A stretch of 64,000 bases of DNA from Diplosphaera chodatii. Its lineage: Eukaryota; Chlorophyta; Trebouxiophyceae; Prasiolales; Stichococcaceae. The position numbers were made by a program, and so were the translations under genes. Below, in pieces: positions 11,332 to 23,354 of the stretch; within the stretch, counting starts at the first letter, position 1; every line of letters starts with the position of its first letter. A model generated the notes under the pieces. The model worked only from the letters and a program-made list of their open reading frames with translations, did no database searches and was not told where the DNA came from. The stretch is from positions 620,001-684,000 of the forward strand of contig JAALGY010000034.1 of the NCBI GenBank assembly GCA_032358165.1, written 5' to 3'.

Positions 11332-13022
11332 GTTGCTCTGGGGACCTGGCGCAACCTGCTTCGAGCTGCGGTCGTGGCGGAGGACGTGTCGCTGCAAGCT
11401 GCTTAGTACAGCAGCGGGCTGCTGGGAGCGCTGAGACCCGCGGCCAGGAATCTCAGAGTGCTAAAAGCCAGCGGCATGCAAGCGCCGGGTCAGGTGCATA
11501 CCAGCAGCGTGCATTCGATGCGCAGCCCTCTAATTTGCATGACGCCACCGGCATGCTGGTCCGCGTGCTGACCGACAGTGTGCGTGCCCCTGCATGATGA
11601 ACCCAGGTGGCGGATGGGCATGCCTCATTGTCATGTCCTATATCAACTGCAGCCACCTTCATGCAGATTCCGGACACGGACCTGGAGCACCTCGCGGCAC
11701 TGACAGCGCTGACGAGCTTGGCATTCGGGGAGGGTCTGGTGGATGGCGTCAAGGCAATCACGCGGCTGACGGGGCTGCGGTATCTTCGGTTGCTGTACCC
11801 GTCAGCCTCCAGCACTGAGCACTTGGAGCAACTGTCAGCGCTGGGCAGCCTTACTAGCCTTAAGATCACAGTTGGGTGGGTTCCACGGTTGTCGACCCCG
11901 TCACTCCGTGTGCTTATCAGTATGCAGCCAATGATCAAAGTGCTCAACATGAGCGCACACATGCATGCTGCGCCTGCTGCGCACACTGTGGTAAACCTCG
12001 GCAATGCCTTCGTGCTCAGCTGAGATGGTTGTTAAACATGAACAGAGCACCTGGCACTGCCCAGCAAGCTGCCTGACAGGCCACCACTGCTGCTCTGATA
12101 GGCGGGCATACCCGTCGACTACAGCTGGCTTGCAGCATTGGCGGCGGCCAAAGTGCCGCTGCGGCAGTTGCAGTGCGAACTGGTGCCTGGTGAGCTCTCG
12201 CCGCTTAAGCGCTGTGTTGAGCTGCGTTGAGTCCTCTCATGCATTTTGTGCGCTTGCTGCGGTGTCCAGGCATGGTACAGTGCTGTGTTGTGAGAACAAC
12301 AGCAGGCTGATATACATCCGGCATTTCAGATGGATTAGACATTCGCAATGAGAGCACTCAATGTGTGGCTAGACTGTACAGATGTAGCTGCCTGCTGCAG
12401 GATCTGGTGCTGAGGCCGCAATCGGACGGCTGACACGTCTTACCAGCCTGGACCTGTCAATCAAGCCGGCAGCCTGCCCCCAACAGGGGGGCGGTGAAGC
12501 AATAAGCTCTGTCGACCGCCGCGCATTGCTGCAGCTGCTTGGCACAGCGCCAGGCGAGCATTGTGGCGGTATCAGCGTCGCAAGCTGCTCCAGCAGCGGC
12601 TGTGGCGGCGATGTTGCCTCCCGCACGCAACACGGGGCTGCAGCATCTGACACTGCAGTGCAACCGTGGGCAGCTGTCCGATGAGGAGCTGTCAGCTGCG
12701 GCTGTGGCGCTGCCGGATCTCAAGCTATTGCAGATATATGGTCTACTAAGTTCGAAACTACCTGCCCTGGCCAGGGCAGGCCAGGCTGCATGGTGCCGGA
12801 CTTGCCGCATTCAGCGCCTGCTGCCGGCTACGGGACGTCTCGCTGTGGAGCTGCCCCTGCCTAGATGGACGGCAGCTAGTTGAGCAGCTGCCGCGCATTG
12901 CCAGGCTTGCCACCTTGCAGGTCCGGATTTGCCCCGGGGTGGACGGCAATGCCGTCAGGGAGCTCCAGGCAGCATTTCATGCCGAGCATGGCCGTCACCT
13001 GCTGGTGGATTGGCGGCCCTAG
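11332..13022 (+). pseudogene. decayed partial duplicate of the downstream F-box/LRR gene (3' half)
   Basis: This copy matches the exons at 16251-18105 in order: an LRR exon near 11332-11470 (GGAGGACGTGTCGCTGCA shared), 11664-11873 (LEHLAALTALTSLAFG), 12100-12190 (WLAALAAAKVPLRQL) and 12401-13022 (EAAIGRLTRLTSLDLS ... HGRHLLVDWRP, stop). Lesions against the intact gene are a one-base insertion and an in-frame TAG in the first exon, a donor changed from GT to TT near 11874, a two-base deficit near 12110, and net frameshifts near 12620 and 12750. The 5' half with the F-box is absent. A functional product is unlikely, though some exons remain open. Confidence 0.85.
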
Positions 13023-13657
13023 TGACCAGGCAGGCCGCAGCGAGACCAGTTGCTGTCAGCATGCAGCTGTGCCGCAGCCTGTAGCGGACTATCGCAGCTG
13101 CAGCCACAGCAGCCATGGCGGAGGTCTGCGGCCAACAGCTTCACACAGGGCAAACCGCCTTAAATGCCCGAGGATGGACAACGTGTAACCACGGCATATA
13201 CGTGGCTGTGCTGGTCGCCTCTCGTGTGCAGGGTGCAGTGCTGAGTGTCTGGACATTCACATGCAGCGGCATCACGCTACAAGATGCAGTGCGGATAGTG
13301 GCGGCAGTACGTAGGACAGCACTGCCCTGGCAAGCTGGTACCTTGTAAGCTGCGATGTTGATCACCACAGCTATTGCTGCAGGAGATTGATCACCGTAAC
13401 GTGTGCCCATATCTACAGTTTCCAGTGGAGCTGGGCGGCTGCAAATTGCACTAGTCCCAGTCATTCTGTACAATGGCAAGCCAGGTCAGCATGCACAGGG
13501 CAATTCTCACCTGGCAGCACTTGGCCACCTGGCTTCATCCTCCTTGTATGATTTCGTGGCTCAGCGGGCGAACAACTACAATCTCATGATGTGTTTGTTG
13601 GGTGCATGACCGTAGGGAAAGAGCAATTGCCAGCAGCAGCTTTGTGGCTGCGCCATC
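13023..13657. other. intergenic, upstream of the F-box/LRR gene
   Basis: Lies between the pseudogene's stop and the F-box gene's ATG. It presumably carries the promoter of the latter. I see no coding segment, RNA gene or repeat. Confidence 0.4.
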
Positions 13658-16600
13658 ATGGGACATCAATCAGCACCGTGCATGACGATCGTCAATCTGC
13701 CAACGGATGCGCTCGGCTGCATCGTACAACATCTACAACAGGGAGCCTGGCAGCGTGATCAGAAGCTGGACGACGTCGCAGCTCTGCGCAGCGTGTGCCG
13801 CTCGCTGCGCCATGCTGTGGATCTCACTGTGTCACATGCCACATTCCATGTCAATGCAAGCGCTGCTGAGTTGCGCAGCACCGCAAGCCGCTGTCAAGGT
13901 GATACGTTACGCACTCGGTGCCGATGACGTTTTTGCAAGTCCACAGTAATGCATGCAGTGCCTGCACAGCCTGCGCATGTGCACCAAACAGAGGCTGCGG
14001 CTCAATTGTGATTGCCTTCGGTGTCCTTCGACTCCGTAGGCCTGCGGGCTGTCAGGCTGCCGAGGCTGCACGGGCACGCCGCTGTTTCGACACTGGAGGC
14101 GCTTACAACCCTGCGGAACCTGCGTAGCCTCGACTTGCAGTAAGCCAGAAAAAGGCCCCACCACCTCCATGAGCTTCCCCTGGATGAAAGCATTTGCCTG
14201 TCTTGCAGCAGATCAGTGCGCATTGAGGGGGTCGCCTGCTGCTGCTGCTGCGTCAGCGTGAGGCACAGAGCTATGTTGCATATGTATGATCCAGGCCATT
14301 CCCTGGGTACACTTGATGTTTTGCACCAGCACTGCGGATGTGGCCACCCGCAACATTTCTGGCACTCAGCCGTGGAGCTGACAACTGCAGATGCAGGATG
14401 TTGGAGGACGCGCACCTGGAGGACTGGACGCAGCTCAGCAGGCTGACAGGGCTGACGCTGCGGGATGTAAAGAGAAGCAACCACGGGACGCTGTTCGCCG
14501 TGCTGCCGCGTCTGACGACGCTGCATTCCCTCGTGCTTAGTGACGACGGAGCACTGTGCCTGTGGGCTGCAGGTGGGCATGACAAAAGCAGTGAGGTAGC
14601 GGTGTACCAGGGCTGGACAGTATCAGTAATTCATCCTGTCCTGCACATGCCAGCGCCCAGATACGCCCTGCATGCCGTATTTCTGCAGGTGTACAGCACC
14701 TCTCAACCCTGAGGCTGCTTACGCACCTGGACCTGGGGTGTGCCAGAGGTGTTGCGGTGCTGGCGGCCCAGCTGCCACACCTGCAGTCCCTGGCGCTGTG
14801 CCTCCCTGACGCACTCCCAAGCACCAAGGCAAGTATTGCCGCTTCACTCATACAGATCAAGTACAGAGCCGAGTAACATCATTCTCGAGGGTGTGCACTG
14901 TCATTCTTACACGCTGGCAAACTCTTTTCGACCGCAGACACGTGTCGCGCCGTGAACCATGCTCATGCATATGATCTGCCAAGGCGGATGACCACCATCA
15001 AACCTTGTCGTGCACTGCCTGCAGGCCGTCGCGCTGGACGAGCTCTCAGCACTGATACCGCTAACAAGTCTGAGGCGGCTGGCGCTGGGGGCAAGCATTG
15101 ACGCCAGTTCTGCAGGCCCGCAGCTGCTTGACGCCTATACCATGGTGATTGCACAGACAGGCGCTGGCTCTGCAGCCAGTGACCACACCTGCACTGCTAG
15201 TTATGCATGCAAGTGCAGGGTGTTGGCTGAAGCTATTCATGCAGCACTATCAGCATGGCGATCCCATGTTCGAATGCTGGCTGGCGCTGAAGACTTTGGC
15301 TGCTATCGTACTTTGACCGCTGTTGAGCGGCTATACTGAAGAGCTGCACGCAACTTGTGCAGGCCGCATGTGGCGTGGCTTGCGAGCTCCCACCTTTACA
15401 CCATGCTGTGCTGCCCGTTCTCCGTTGTCTGACGGCCCTGCTGCTGGTGGCTAAGCCACGCACACTCCCACTATACGCCAGGTGATGCTGCTTGTGATGC
15501 CCCTTTGCTCTGCTTTACAACTTCAAGGCTGCCCTAGTGTAGTGCAAATGCGGCTGCTGAAACCCTGGCGTGGGTAAATCTGCAATGCTGTTGGGCCAGT
15601 ATCGAGAGCTGGATTGCGCATCCGAGTTTTTCAAGGTTGCAGATAGCTGCTGACATACTGCCTGGTGGGGCTGCCATATGCAGCGCATGCAGCTGATGGC
15701 ATGCCACTGCATCTGCCTTGCATGCATGCAGGCCTTGCAGCAAGGTCCGGGGTCAGCTCCAATATTGCATGCGTGCCCTGCAGCACGTTTCACCAGTTGT
15801 GTGTATGGCGAGCAGCAGACAGCACACTAACAAGGCATCTGCATGCGATTGTTCAGGTACAATGGCAACGGCAGGTTGCAATCGGCTCCGCTGTACGGAG
15901 CTCTACAGGAACTGCGGCTGTACGACTGCGATATTAGTGTTGACATGGCGGCCATGCTCGCAATGGTGGCAGGACACCTGCGCGTGCTGCATTTGCAGGA
16001 GTGAGCCACACAGTGAATAGCACAGCATCGAGTGAGCTGCAGTTTGCATCGGAGTGAGTCTATGCCCTCGTAGCACATTGTTGAAGCAGTTAGCGGCTGA
16101 GAAGTCGTTAGTCGGTGCTGCGCTGCGCTGCGCTAGCCCTGGTGGTGCAGACAGCGTCTGGCTCTTCTGAATGAGCGGGGATTGTGCAGTTGGTACCAAC
16201 TCGTCTAATTGACCGAGTTGAGCACGTGCATACGATGCGTGGCGACGCAGGTGTCAAGGGGCCCTGGCGCAGCTGCTGGCAGCGGCAGTTGCCGTGGAGG
16301 ACGTGTCGCTGCAGAATGCCAGGGGTGGCGACGAGTTGCTGGCGGCGCTGAGACCTGCTGCTCGGACCCTCAGATGCCTTGACGTCACCGACATCATCAA
16401 TTTCTACAAAGAGGTGCCCTCAGATGTGGGACCGATTGGACTGGCCAGCATGATCACAAGAATCCAGAGTATAGAGCTGCAGGTTGCTGGGTCCCTGAAT
16501 GCAACATGCCCAGTGTAACCCTCCTCTGCTGAGACTGTGGGCTCTGAGTTGGTTGCCGTGCTTCTTTGCAGGTTCGCGGGTCATATCCAGACCTGGACGC

Positions 16601-18105
16601 AACTCGCTTGACGGCTTTATCACAGTTGACAAGACTGGCATTTGGCAATACGATGGAGTGGGGAGATGCCATTGGGGCCATTGCGCAGCTGACACGGCTG
16701 CGGACACTGGAGCTGCACTGCCCACCATACATGCTTGGTGATGAGGAGCTGGCCAGCCTGTCAGCGCTCAGCAGCCTGACCAGCCTGGTTCTCATAGGTG
16801 GGGGTTCTCCTGGTGTATGGCCCCGCCGTCCCTGATGTTCCCGCTTTCATGCCATGCCATCTGCTGCTGGCACATTACAGCAAGTACGATCATGGAAAGG
16901 AGTACACTCTGCACAACATGTAATGCGTACGTAATTCAGGCATGTCCTGCACGCTTGTAGGCAAGCTCGTTGTGCCAAATATGCAAAGCATGCGGGATTG
17001 AGGCAATGCCACGTGCATTGCGCGCTGCCATACGATGACGCAGTTGGGCGCCCAACAAGCTGTTGAGCGCAACATCTACTGCCCTATTTCGTGCAGCCAC
17101 CATCAAACAATAACACAAGTACCTCAACAGTTTCAGTTTAACGACCATGCAGGCCTCCATCGCGAATCGACCGGCGGCTGGCTTGTTGCGCTGGCAGCGG
17201 CGCGGGTGCCGCTGCGCGAGCTGAGGCTGCTTGACGATGCCGTGGTGCCTGGTGAGCCTGTGACCAGCCTGGCTGCACCAATGCATTTGTCCTGCCGGCA
17301 CTGTTGCACTCCGGAGGTGTTGTTGGCTCAGTTCGAACAGGCAGGGGTGTCGGCTCGTGTTGTTGTTGTCTACGATGTGAATGGCTGCAGCAGCTGCTGC
17401 AAGCCAGGCATGGACGCTAGAGTCGCGAAGGGAACCTCCTGCCAGCAGGGTGCACACAGCTGCAATGTCACAGATGGCTTACAACTTGCAGGGAGCGGCG
17501 CCGAGGCTGCCATCGGACAGCTGACTCGCCTCACCAGCTTGCACGTCTCGGTTGACCGGTGGCGCACAGCGCTGCTTGAAGAAGCGGACCCGCCCAACAG
17601 GCAACAGAGCGGCGACAACATTGCCACCGCTCCCCTGCAGCTGCAGCTGCTAGGGTGTGGCGAACCAACGAGCAGTGCCAATGGCAAGGACACTGCCTTG
17701 AGCAGCACCAGCTGTGGAGGTGCAGCCATGCGCAACACGGGCCTGCAAGAACTGACCCTGGAGTGCATGGGGCCCTTGTCCGATGATGAGCTGGCGGCGG
17801 CAGCTGCATCGCTGCCAGACCTGCGGCGCCTGGAGATCACTGCTCCAGGTGACATGCCAGATATGCTGCTCGGTCTGCATGGTGCCAGCCTGGCGGCTTT
17901 CAGCGCCTGCCGGCGGCTGCAGCACATCTCGCTGTGGCGCTGCGACGACCTGAAGGCCCAGCAGCTGGCGGCGCAGCTGCCACGGATCAGCAGCCTTGCC
18001 AGCCTGCAGCTCGTGGAGTGTCCACAGGTTGACGAGGCCGCTGTGGGGGAGCTGCAGAGGGCATTTTGCGCTCAGCATGGTCGCCACCTGTCGGTGGAAT
18101 TGTGA
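13658..18105 (+). CDS. F-box-like leucine-rich repeat protein, 736 residues
   Basis: Eleven exons in consistent phase: 13658-13898, 14040-14139, 14397-14572, 14689-14828, 15025-15144, 15363-15481, 15857-16000, 16251-16482, 16572-16797, 17153-17251, 17492-18105. The N-terminus, MTIVNLPTDALGCIVQHL then DVAALRSVCRSLRHAVD, resembles an F-box (Leu-Pro start, helical, Cys-Arg-x-Leu). The rest is irregular leucine-rich repeats such as LTTLRNLRSLDL, LQELRLYDCDIS, LTRLTSLHVS and LQHISLWRCDDLKAQQLAAQL. Such proteins usually act as substrate adaptors of SCF ubiquitin ligases; the F-box call is moderate. The exon at 14828 ends at a GC donor. A single open frame at 17035-18105 reads through the last intron (17252-17491); the CCTG|GTGAGC donor and TTGCAG acceptor, shared with the upstream pseudogene, argue that it is spliced. 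Confidence 0.82.
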
Positions 18106-19102
18106 AAGTGAGTGAGTGAGTGAGTGAGTGACGCTGTCGCTTGCCGTTTAACGGTGCAAATGACTGCGGAACATTTCTCCTGCTGCAGCGCAGCAAAGGC
18201 ATGACGCCTGTCATGATAGTGGATGCTGGCGGCAGGCGCCGGCGTGCATCATGTCACTGAAACCAACTGCTTTTGTATGGATTTGCAAGGTTGAAACCTG
18301 GTGCAGATTTGGGGTGTCAAGCTGTGCAGACGATTTGCAAGATGCGTGTCACAGCTTGAGCTATGACAAGCAAGCTAGCTAGCTTGCATTGAGTATGGCC
18401 GGCATGCAGCCGTGATGTGGTGTTTAAGTGGTGGTGCAATAATGAGGCGCAGATGTCTCTTGCAGAGCCAAGCCAAATTATGCTGCACAACATCTGCAGA
18501 GTGGCACCTATGCCCATCAAGAAATGCCCGAAATCATTCGGCGGCAGCGGCGGCAAGGTTCCCCTGCCAGGCTGAGTCTCTGCTACTGCTTCGGCCCCAG
18601 CGACTGCACTCGTCGACCTCAATTGTCTGTCTGCACCGTAGTCTTCGCTCTGCATCTCTGCGCGCCATCAATTACATATACAGAGTTTTGGCCTCTTTGT
18701 TACAGACCGACTGAACCTTGTGCTCCATGCGTGATTGTTGGCGCTCGTTGCTGCTGCTGGCATTGTCCAACGCGCTCAAATTGCTGGTGTTGTTACACAT
18801 CACTGCATGGCATTGCAGTGTGGTGGCACGACGATCATGTCACAGACCCCGCTAAACAATCAATCACTGGCGCACGATCGCCTTGTCAATAATGCTGCAC
18901 CGATCCCAATAGATACACCCGTGTAAAACAGCCCCCTCACGCTTGCTGCTACCTGACCAAATCCAAATATTCTGCTGCTGCTGCTGTATTCACATCCCCC
19001 TGACGAGGTTTCGGCATTTGCCACATTTCACGTTGTACACTGCTGAGCACGAATGAAGCTGACAGCGGTGCTTGGACTTGCGTTCGTCCTGATGACAAAT
19101 CT
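18106..19102. other. convergent intergenic region with a short GTGA repeat
   Basis: The stops of the F-box/LRR gene (18105, plus) and the expansin gene (19103, minus) face each other across about 1 kb. Directly after the first stop, about 18107-18131 is six copies of GTGA in the 3' UTR. No gene is supported in the remainder. Confidence 0.5.
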
Positions 19103-22100
19103 TCATGCTGACAGCTTGATGTTGTCAATGCAGGCTTCTTGTTGTGCCGAGTCTTGGCTGCTGAAGGTCAGCTTGGTCACATGTTCAGCTGTTGCGCCAC
19201 CGCAGCCCTCAAAATTGCCCTGCAGCGTCACCAACCAGCAGACTGGGTGTCGTATGTAGCATGCATGACAGCGAAGCAGCAGCATTTGCACGTGTACCAT
19301 GCCAGCAGCACGACAGCAGCAGACAGAGCTGGGTGCAGGCCTGGCATTGTGACGCACCGATGAGCCAGCAAAGACGGAGAGCTGCACACTGCACGACACC
19401 CAGCCGGCGCCAGCGTCAGTGCAGCCCATGCCACCGAGGCTCTGTGCGCTGCAGGTGGCGCCCTGCAGAAAGCACATGCATGGTGGGGCATCTTGTGCAT
19501 GCAGCAGCAGAGAAGAAATGATATGCATGCTGAAGAGTGGCCCTGGAGCAGCTGACACCTGTTGCAGTCAACACTGGTCTGCAGTCACGCAGTTGTGGAA
19601 GGACACATAAACAGCAACACGTGCACAGCAGCAAATCAAATACATACCCCGTCAGTGGCCAGGTTGACGCTGAGGTTTGGGGCGCCACCATCGTTGGCAC
19701 GGGCCTTGAACGCCAGAGCGCTCATATTGTTGAAGAAGCCGCCGGGTGCACCAACGCCCATGGCCCCGCCCGGGTACACCATGCTGCACTTGGCATTGCC
19801 TGCAGTAGAAAGACGGCGACCTGTCTCAGGCCCTGTGGGGCTGGTTCGCAGGGTTTACAGGATACTATACATGCTCTGACATGGGATGCAGCATGAGGCT
19901 GACAATAGACTGGAACGTTGTGGGCATGAGGACGTACCCTGAGGGTTGCTGGCACTGCCAACAGAGGTGCTGGCATCATAGCAGCCGCTTTGGTAGCCTC
20001 CGTCAGAGTACAGGGTGGTTGAGCTGGCGCCGCCGGCAGTCGGGCCTGCTGCATGTGCAGGGACAAACCACCTTGCATTATAAGCCAAATAGCAGGCTTG
20101 ATGAAAACAGCAATCTGTAGAAGGCAATTGCTGATCATCAGCAGCACCTGTGGGAGCCTGGGCACTTGCTGGCGGCGGGGCGGGCGTGGTAGATGGTGGC
20201 GACTGGGACGCTGCTGGTGACACTGGAGATGTTGCATTCCTTGGAGCTGCTGGACCTGTGGAAACAAAATGTGCACTGGAGGCTGTATGTGGAAGCAGGA
20301 CAGTATTACATCACGGGTGCATGATATTTAGGCAGCACGGACATGGCTGAGCAGTCACCAGTGGAGTTGCGCCTTGGGATGTCGCCCGCGGAGGACGAGT
20401 TGTAGGGCGCGACGGCGGACGGCGGCGGCTGTGAGAACTCCAGCTGGTCGTCGGGGATGCCATTGGTCATCTTGTCTGAAAAGGCAATGGCAACAGTGGT
20501 CAGTGTAATGTACAGCAGGCACGCAGTATCAGGTGGCGTGAACATCACGGGCGCTGTGAGAGCATGCATCAGGCACAGCATGCAGGTGCAGCATGCGTAT
20601 TCTTGCAACGACAATCAATCATACTCACAGTAGCTGGAGCTGGGCCAGCCCTCGGGCCAGCCGATGGGGCCCAGGTCCCTGGCGGGTTCGAAGTTGCAGG
20701 GGACGTTGCGGCAGTTCACCGCGATGACGCCCACCCTCGGGTTGGCCATCTGTATGGGTGTATATTATGAGAAGGTGAGAAGGTAACCCAAGTGTCAGGT
20801 ACAACAGAGTGCATGGTACATTCAGGTGCTGCAGTGATCACTACCATCAGGTCGACCGGCGCACCTTCTGGAAGGCCCAGTATGACAGGTCGAAGTGGGT
20901 CTGCAAAGAGCAGCGCACTGGCGGTGAGGTTTCCGACTACAGTCATGCAAGGCAGTGGGAGAGCAGAGCCACAGCAGACAGGACGCACCATGTCGCCGCA
21001 GCACCAGCGCTTGTTGCTGTGCCAGTTGCCTGGGTAGTTGCACGGACACCTGCACAGGGATGACTGCGAGGTGTAAGAATTTGCAGGACATACAGGCGAA
21101 GCAGAAGCATGTGTGTGCAGCCAGCAGGTAGCAATCTTGCAAGCCGCACGTGTCCACGATTTTGACGACGATGCTGGCCGTGGGGTCGATGCAGGCATGG
21201 TCTCGTGGGATATACTCGCCAAAGGCGTCCTGGATGGCAGGAACGAAGCGCGTTCTGTGACGATGAACATCTTGAGCATCTCAGTACTCAAGAGGGCATG
21301 GTGAACATGGTGACGCTTACGCTGAAGTTCATATTGGCGCAGCGCAGCTCATAGCACCGGCCGCAGCTGCCGGTGTACTCGGGGTTGACATCGCTTACTG
21401 CCGCCACCTGCAGAACAACAGACCGATGGCAGTGATGATGATAGATAGTTGGCAGTATTTCACACGGTGCACTGCTACACGGCGTGCGAGAACAGAGTGG
21501 CAGCTGTGCGGTTCAGGTGGTCAATGGTAGGTCGGGCAGCAGCTTGTCAGGGTGCAGTGGGTGTGCGCACCTGCAGGCCGCGGCCGCCCCACTGGTCGGG
21601 GGAGATGTGGCCGAAGGCACACGCCGCCTGATCCAGGTGCATGCCTGTGCATATGACAGCAAAGTTTGCTGAACATTGCAGTGCAGTCCACACACCTGTT
21701 GCTCTGTCAGCTACCAACAGGAATGGTTCATCGATACCACTGGCTCGTTGTCAAGCAGAGGTGAAGCAAGTGGTCTCTGCACCATCGTTGTTGTACGCTG
21801 CAGTGCTGCGTGCGATCTTCCACTCGCCCACGGTCGTCGCATTGCTCTGGTCCGACTGTGGGTGCCTGCAGCAGGAGGAGAATGCCAGCATATCAAACAT
21901 CTTGCACCTGGGACCCTCACATAGTTGCAGTATATTGCCGATGCAGGAACAACAGCGCACCTGTTCGGCCACAGAGGGTCTGCTGTGGCGACATCTGCAC
22001 AGCGCAACATGTAGAGCTAAGTCATCAGATGGCGACATGCTAGAATTTAGGGCAGAAAGACATATATGATACCCAGGGAAAGCGTGACAGACAGAGCAAG

Positions 22101-22294
22101 TGACCCTGCACGAAGAGATGCCCTATGATAATGACCTTGCACCGCAGGCGGCACAGCCATCAGCAGACAGAGCACAGGGACTCACATTGTGACAGCCGTC
22201 GGCCAGCGGAGACTGGTGTGGTCATCAGCGCCGCTGCAGCCAGCACCGCAACCAGCAGCAGCCATCGCACTGGGGACCGTGCTATTGCTGCCAT
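19103..22294 (-). CDS. secreted expansin with a Pro/Ser-rich linker and an extra C-terminal domain
   Basis: The ATG at 22294 opens a signal peptide (W-LLLVAVLAAAALMTTPVSA). The expansin-like double-psi beta-barrel follows: AYNNDG, DQAACAFGHISPDQW, SCGRCYELRCAN, VDTCPCNYPGNWHSNKRWC, then THFDLSYWAFQK with the HFD catalytic-type motif. Exons from 21571-21644 down to 19103-19219 (about eleven) all join in phase. After the barrel come VIAVNCRNVPCNF, a Pro/Ser/Thr linker (PPSTTPAPPP) and about 130 residues rich in Gly and Cys (LYSDGGYQSGCYD, KCSMVYPGGAMG, LAFKARANDGG, LTFSSQDSAQ) ending KLSA. I do not recognise this last domain; it could be a carbohydrate-binding or jelly-roll module. The exon carrying NATTVGEWKIARST (about 21760-21860) does not join exon 1 (22186-22294) in phase, so a small exon is missing there. 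Expansins loosen polysaccharide walls without hydrolysis. Confidence 0.85.
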
Positions 22295-23354
22295 GGCGCC
22301 GATAGGTGGTGGAGTTCGCTCAGGGGCCGACCACTCGTCGCCTTCTGTAGCTGACGGTTGAAAGTCGCTGCCTGCAGCAGCAAGAGCCACAGGGTACGTA
22401 GTCAGCATCTCCACAACTTGCAATGCACAGATGCTTCGGTTGTGAAACAAGAACGAGGGCAGCTGCCGTCATGCAGTTGCTCGGATGCAGCAGCGTGCGA
22501 CCCGTGTGCAGGGTGACGGCTGACGGTCAAGTGCCCAGGAACGGCTGCTGAACAGTCATCATTCGGGCACTGGTTTCTGATTCAGGCGTGCCTTTGGCAG
22601 CATCGGTCGCTCGCCTTGAGCGACCTGCAATATTGGGCATGGCGGCTGCAGAACGTGCCAAAAGGCATCCTGTCGGCAGATGCCCAGACACGCACGCGCA
22701 TGCCACAACAGACGCAAATCACAGTGGACAGAGCTTTCGCTGACTTGCAAGGCGCTGCGCGGGCCGCGAGCACCGGAGCGTGGCAGTCTGACCCCAGTGA
22801 AGTTCAGCCGAAGGGCCATTACTGACCAGTCTGACCGGAGGCAAATCACGGATTTGAGACGGCACAAGCTACGCGGGCTGCTCTGCTCACATCTGATGGA
22901 CACAAAGCAGCCAGCCTCACCGTTTGTCGCGCACGCGCGCGCCGGCGACTGCGAGTCTGACGGCGCTGTCGAGCGTCCTGCTTGTGAGCAACCACACCTG
23001 CTAAGCCGCCAGATATTGAGCTGGCGGAGCACAAAGCGGTTCAGACAGGACAAACAAGAGGCAAGAGAGGAATGAGAGCAAGAGAAGTGACAGTGTGTGA
23101 GAGCGCTGGGCAGCGTCGCGGCGTGTAGGGCAGACCAGGGGACTAACGATTAGGGTTTGTCAGCCCCCAAACCCACTGTATGTGTCAGCTTTCAGCACAG
23201 CAGGCAACCTCCACTGCCACTTTCCTCACTTTCCTCGCTTTCGCTACCAATCACTCTTCATCCTCACATCACAGTGCACTGCGCAACCCAGCGCTGCCTG
23301 CAGCTCGCTGCTGTTCTGTTCGTCTTCCTTACTCATCGGCAGTCCGACATAGCT
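22295..23354. promoter_or_regulatory. shared intergenic region between two divergent expansin genes
   Basis: About 1.06 kb separates the two ATGs. On the side of the plus gene there is a pyrimidine-rich stretch (about 23218-23265) and a CCAAT at 23247-23251, about 105 bases before the start. No other element could be assigned. The arrangement suggests co-regulation of two wall proteins; this is inference. Confidence 0.5.

Noticed and set aside
17035..17491. 5' part of a 356-codon continuous frame taken as one exon
   Set aside because: Phase and the paralogous junction in the upstream pseudogene show an intron at 17252-17491. The frame is open through it by chance.
22559..23053. 164-codon minus-strand frame in the expansin intergenic region
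   Set aside because: It lies between two divergent start codons and has no domain or splice pattern.
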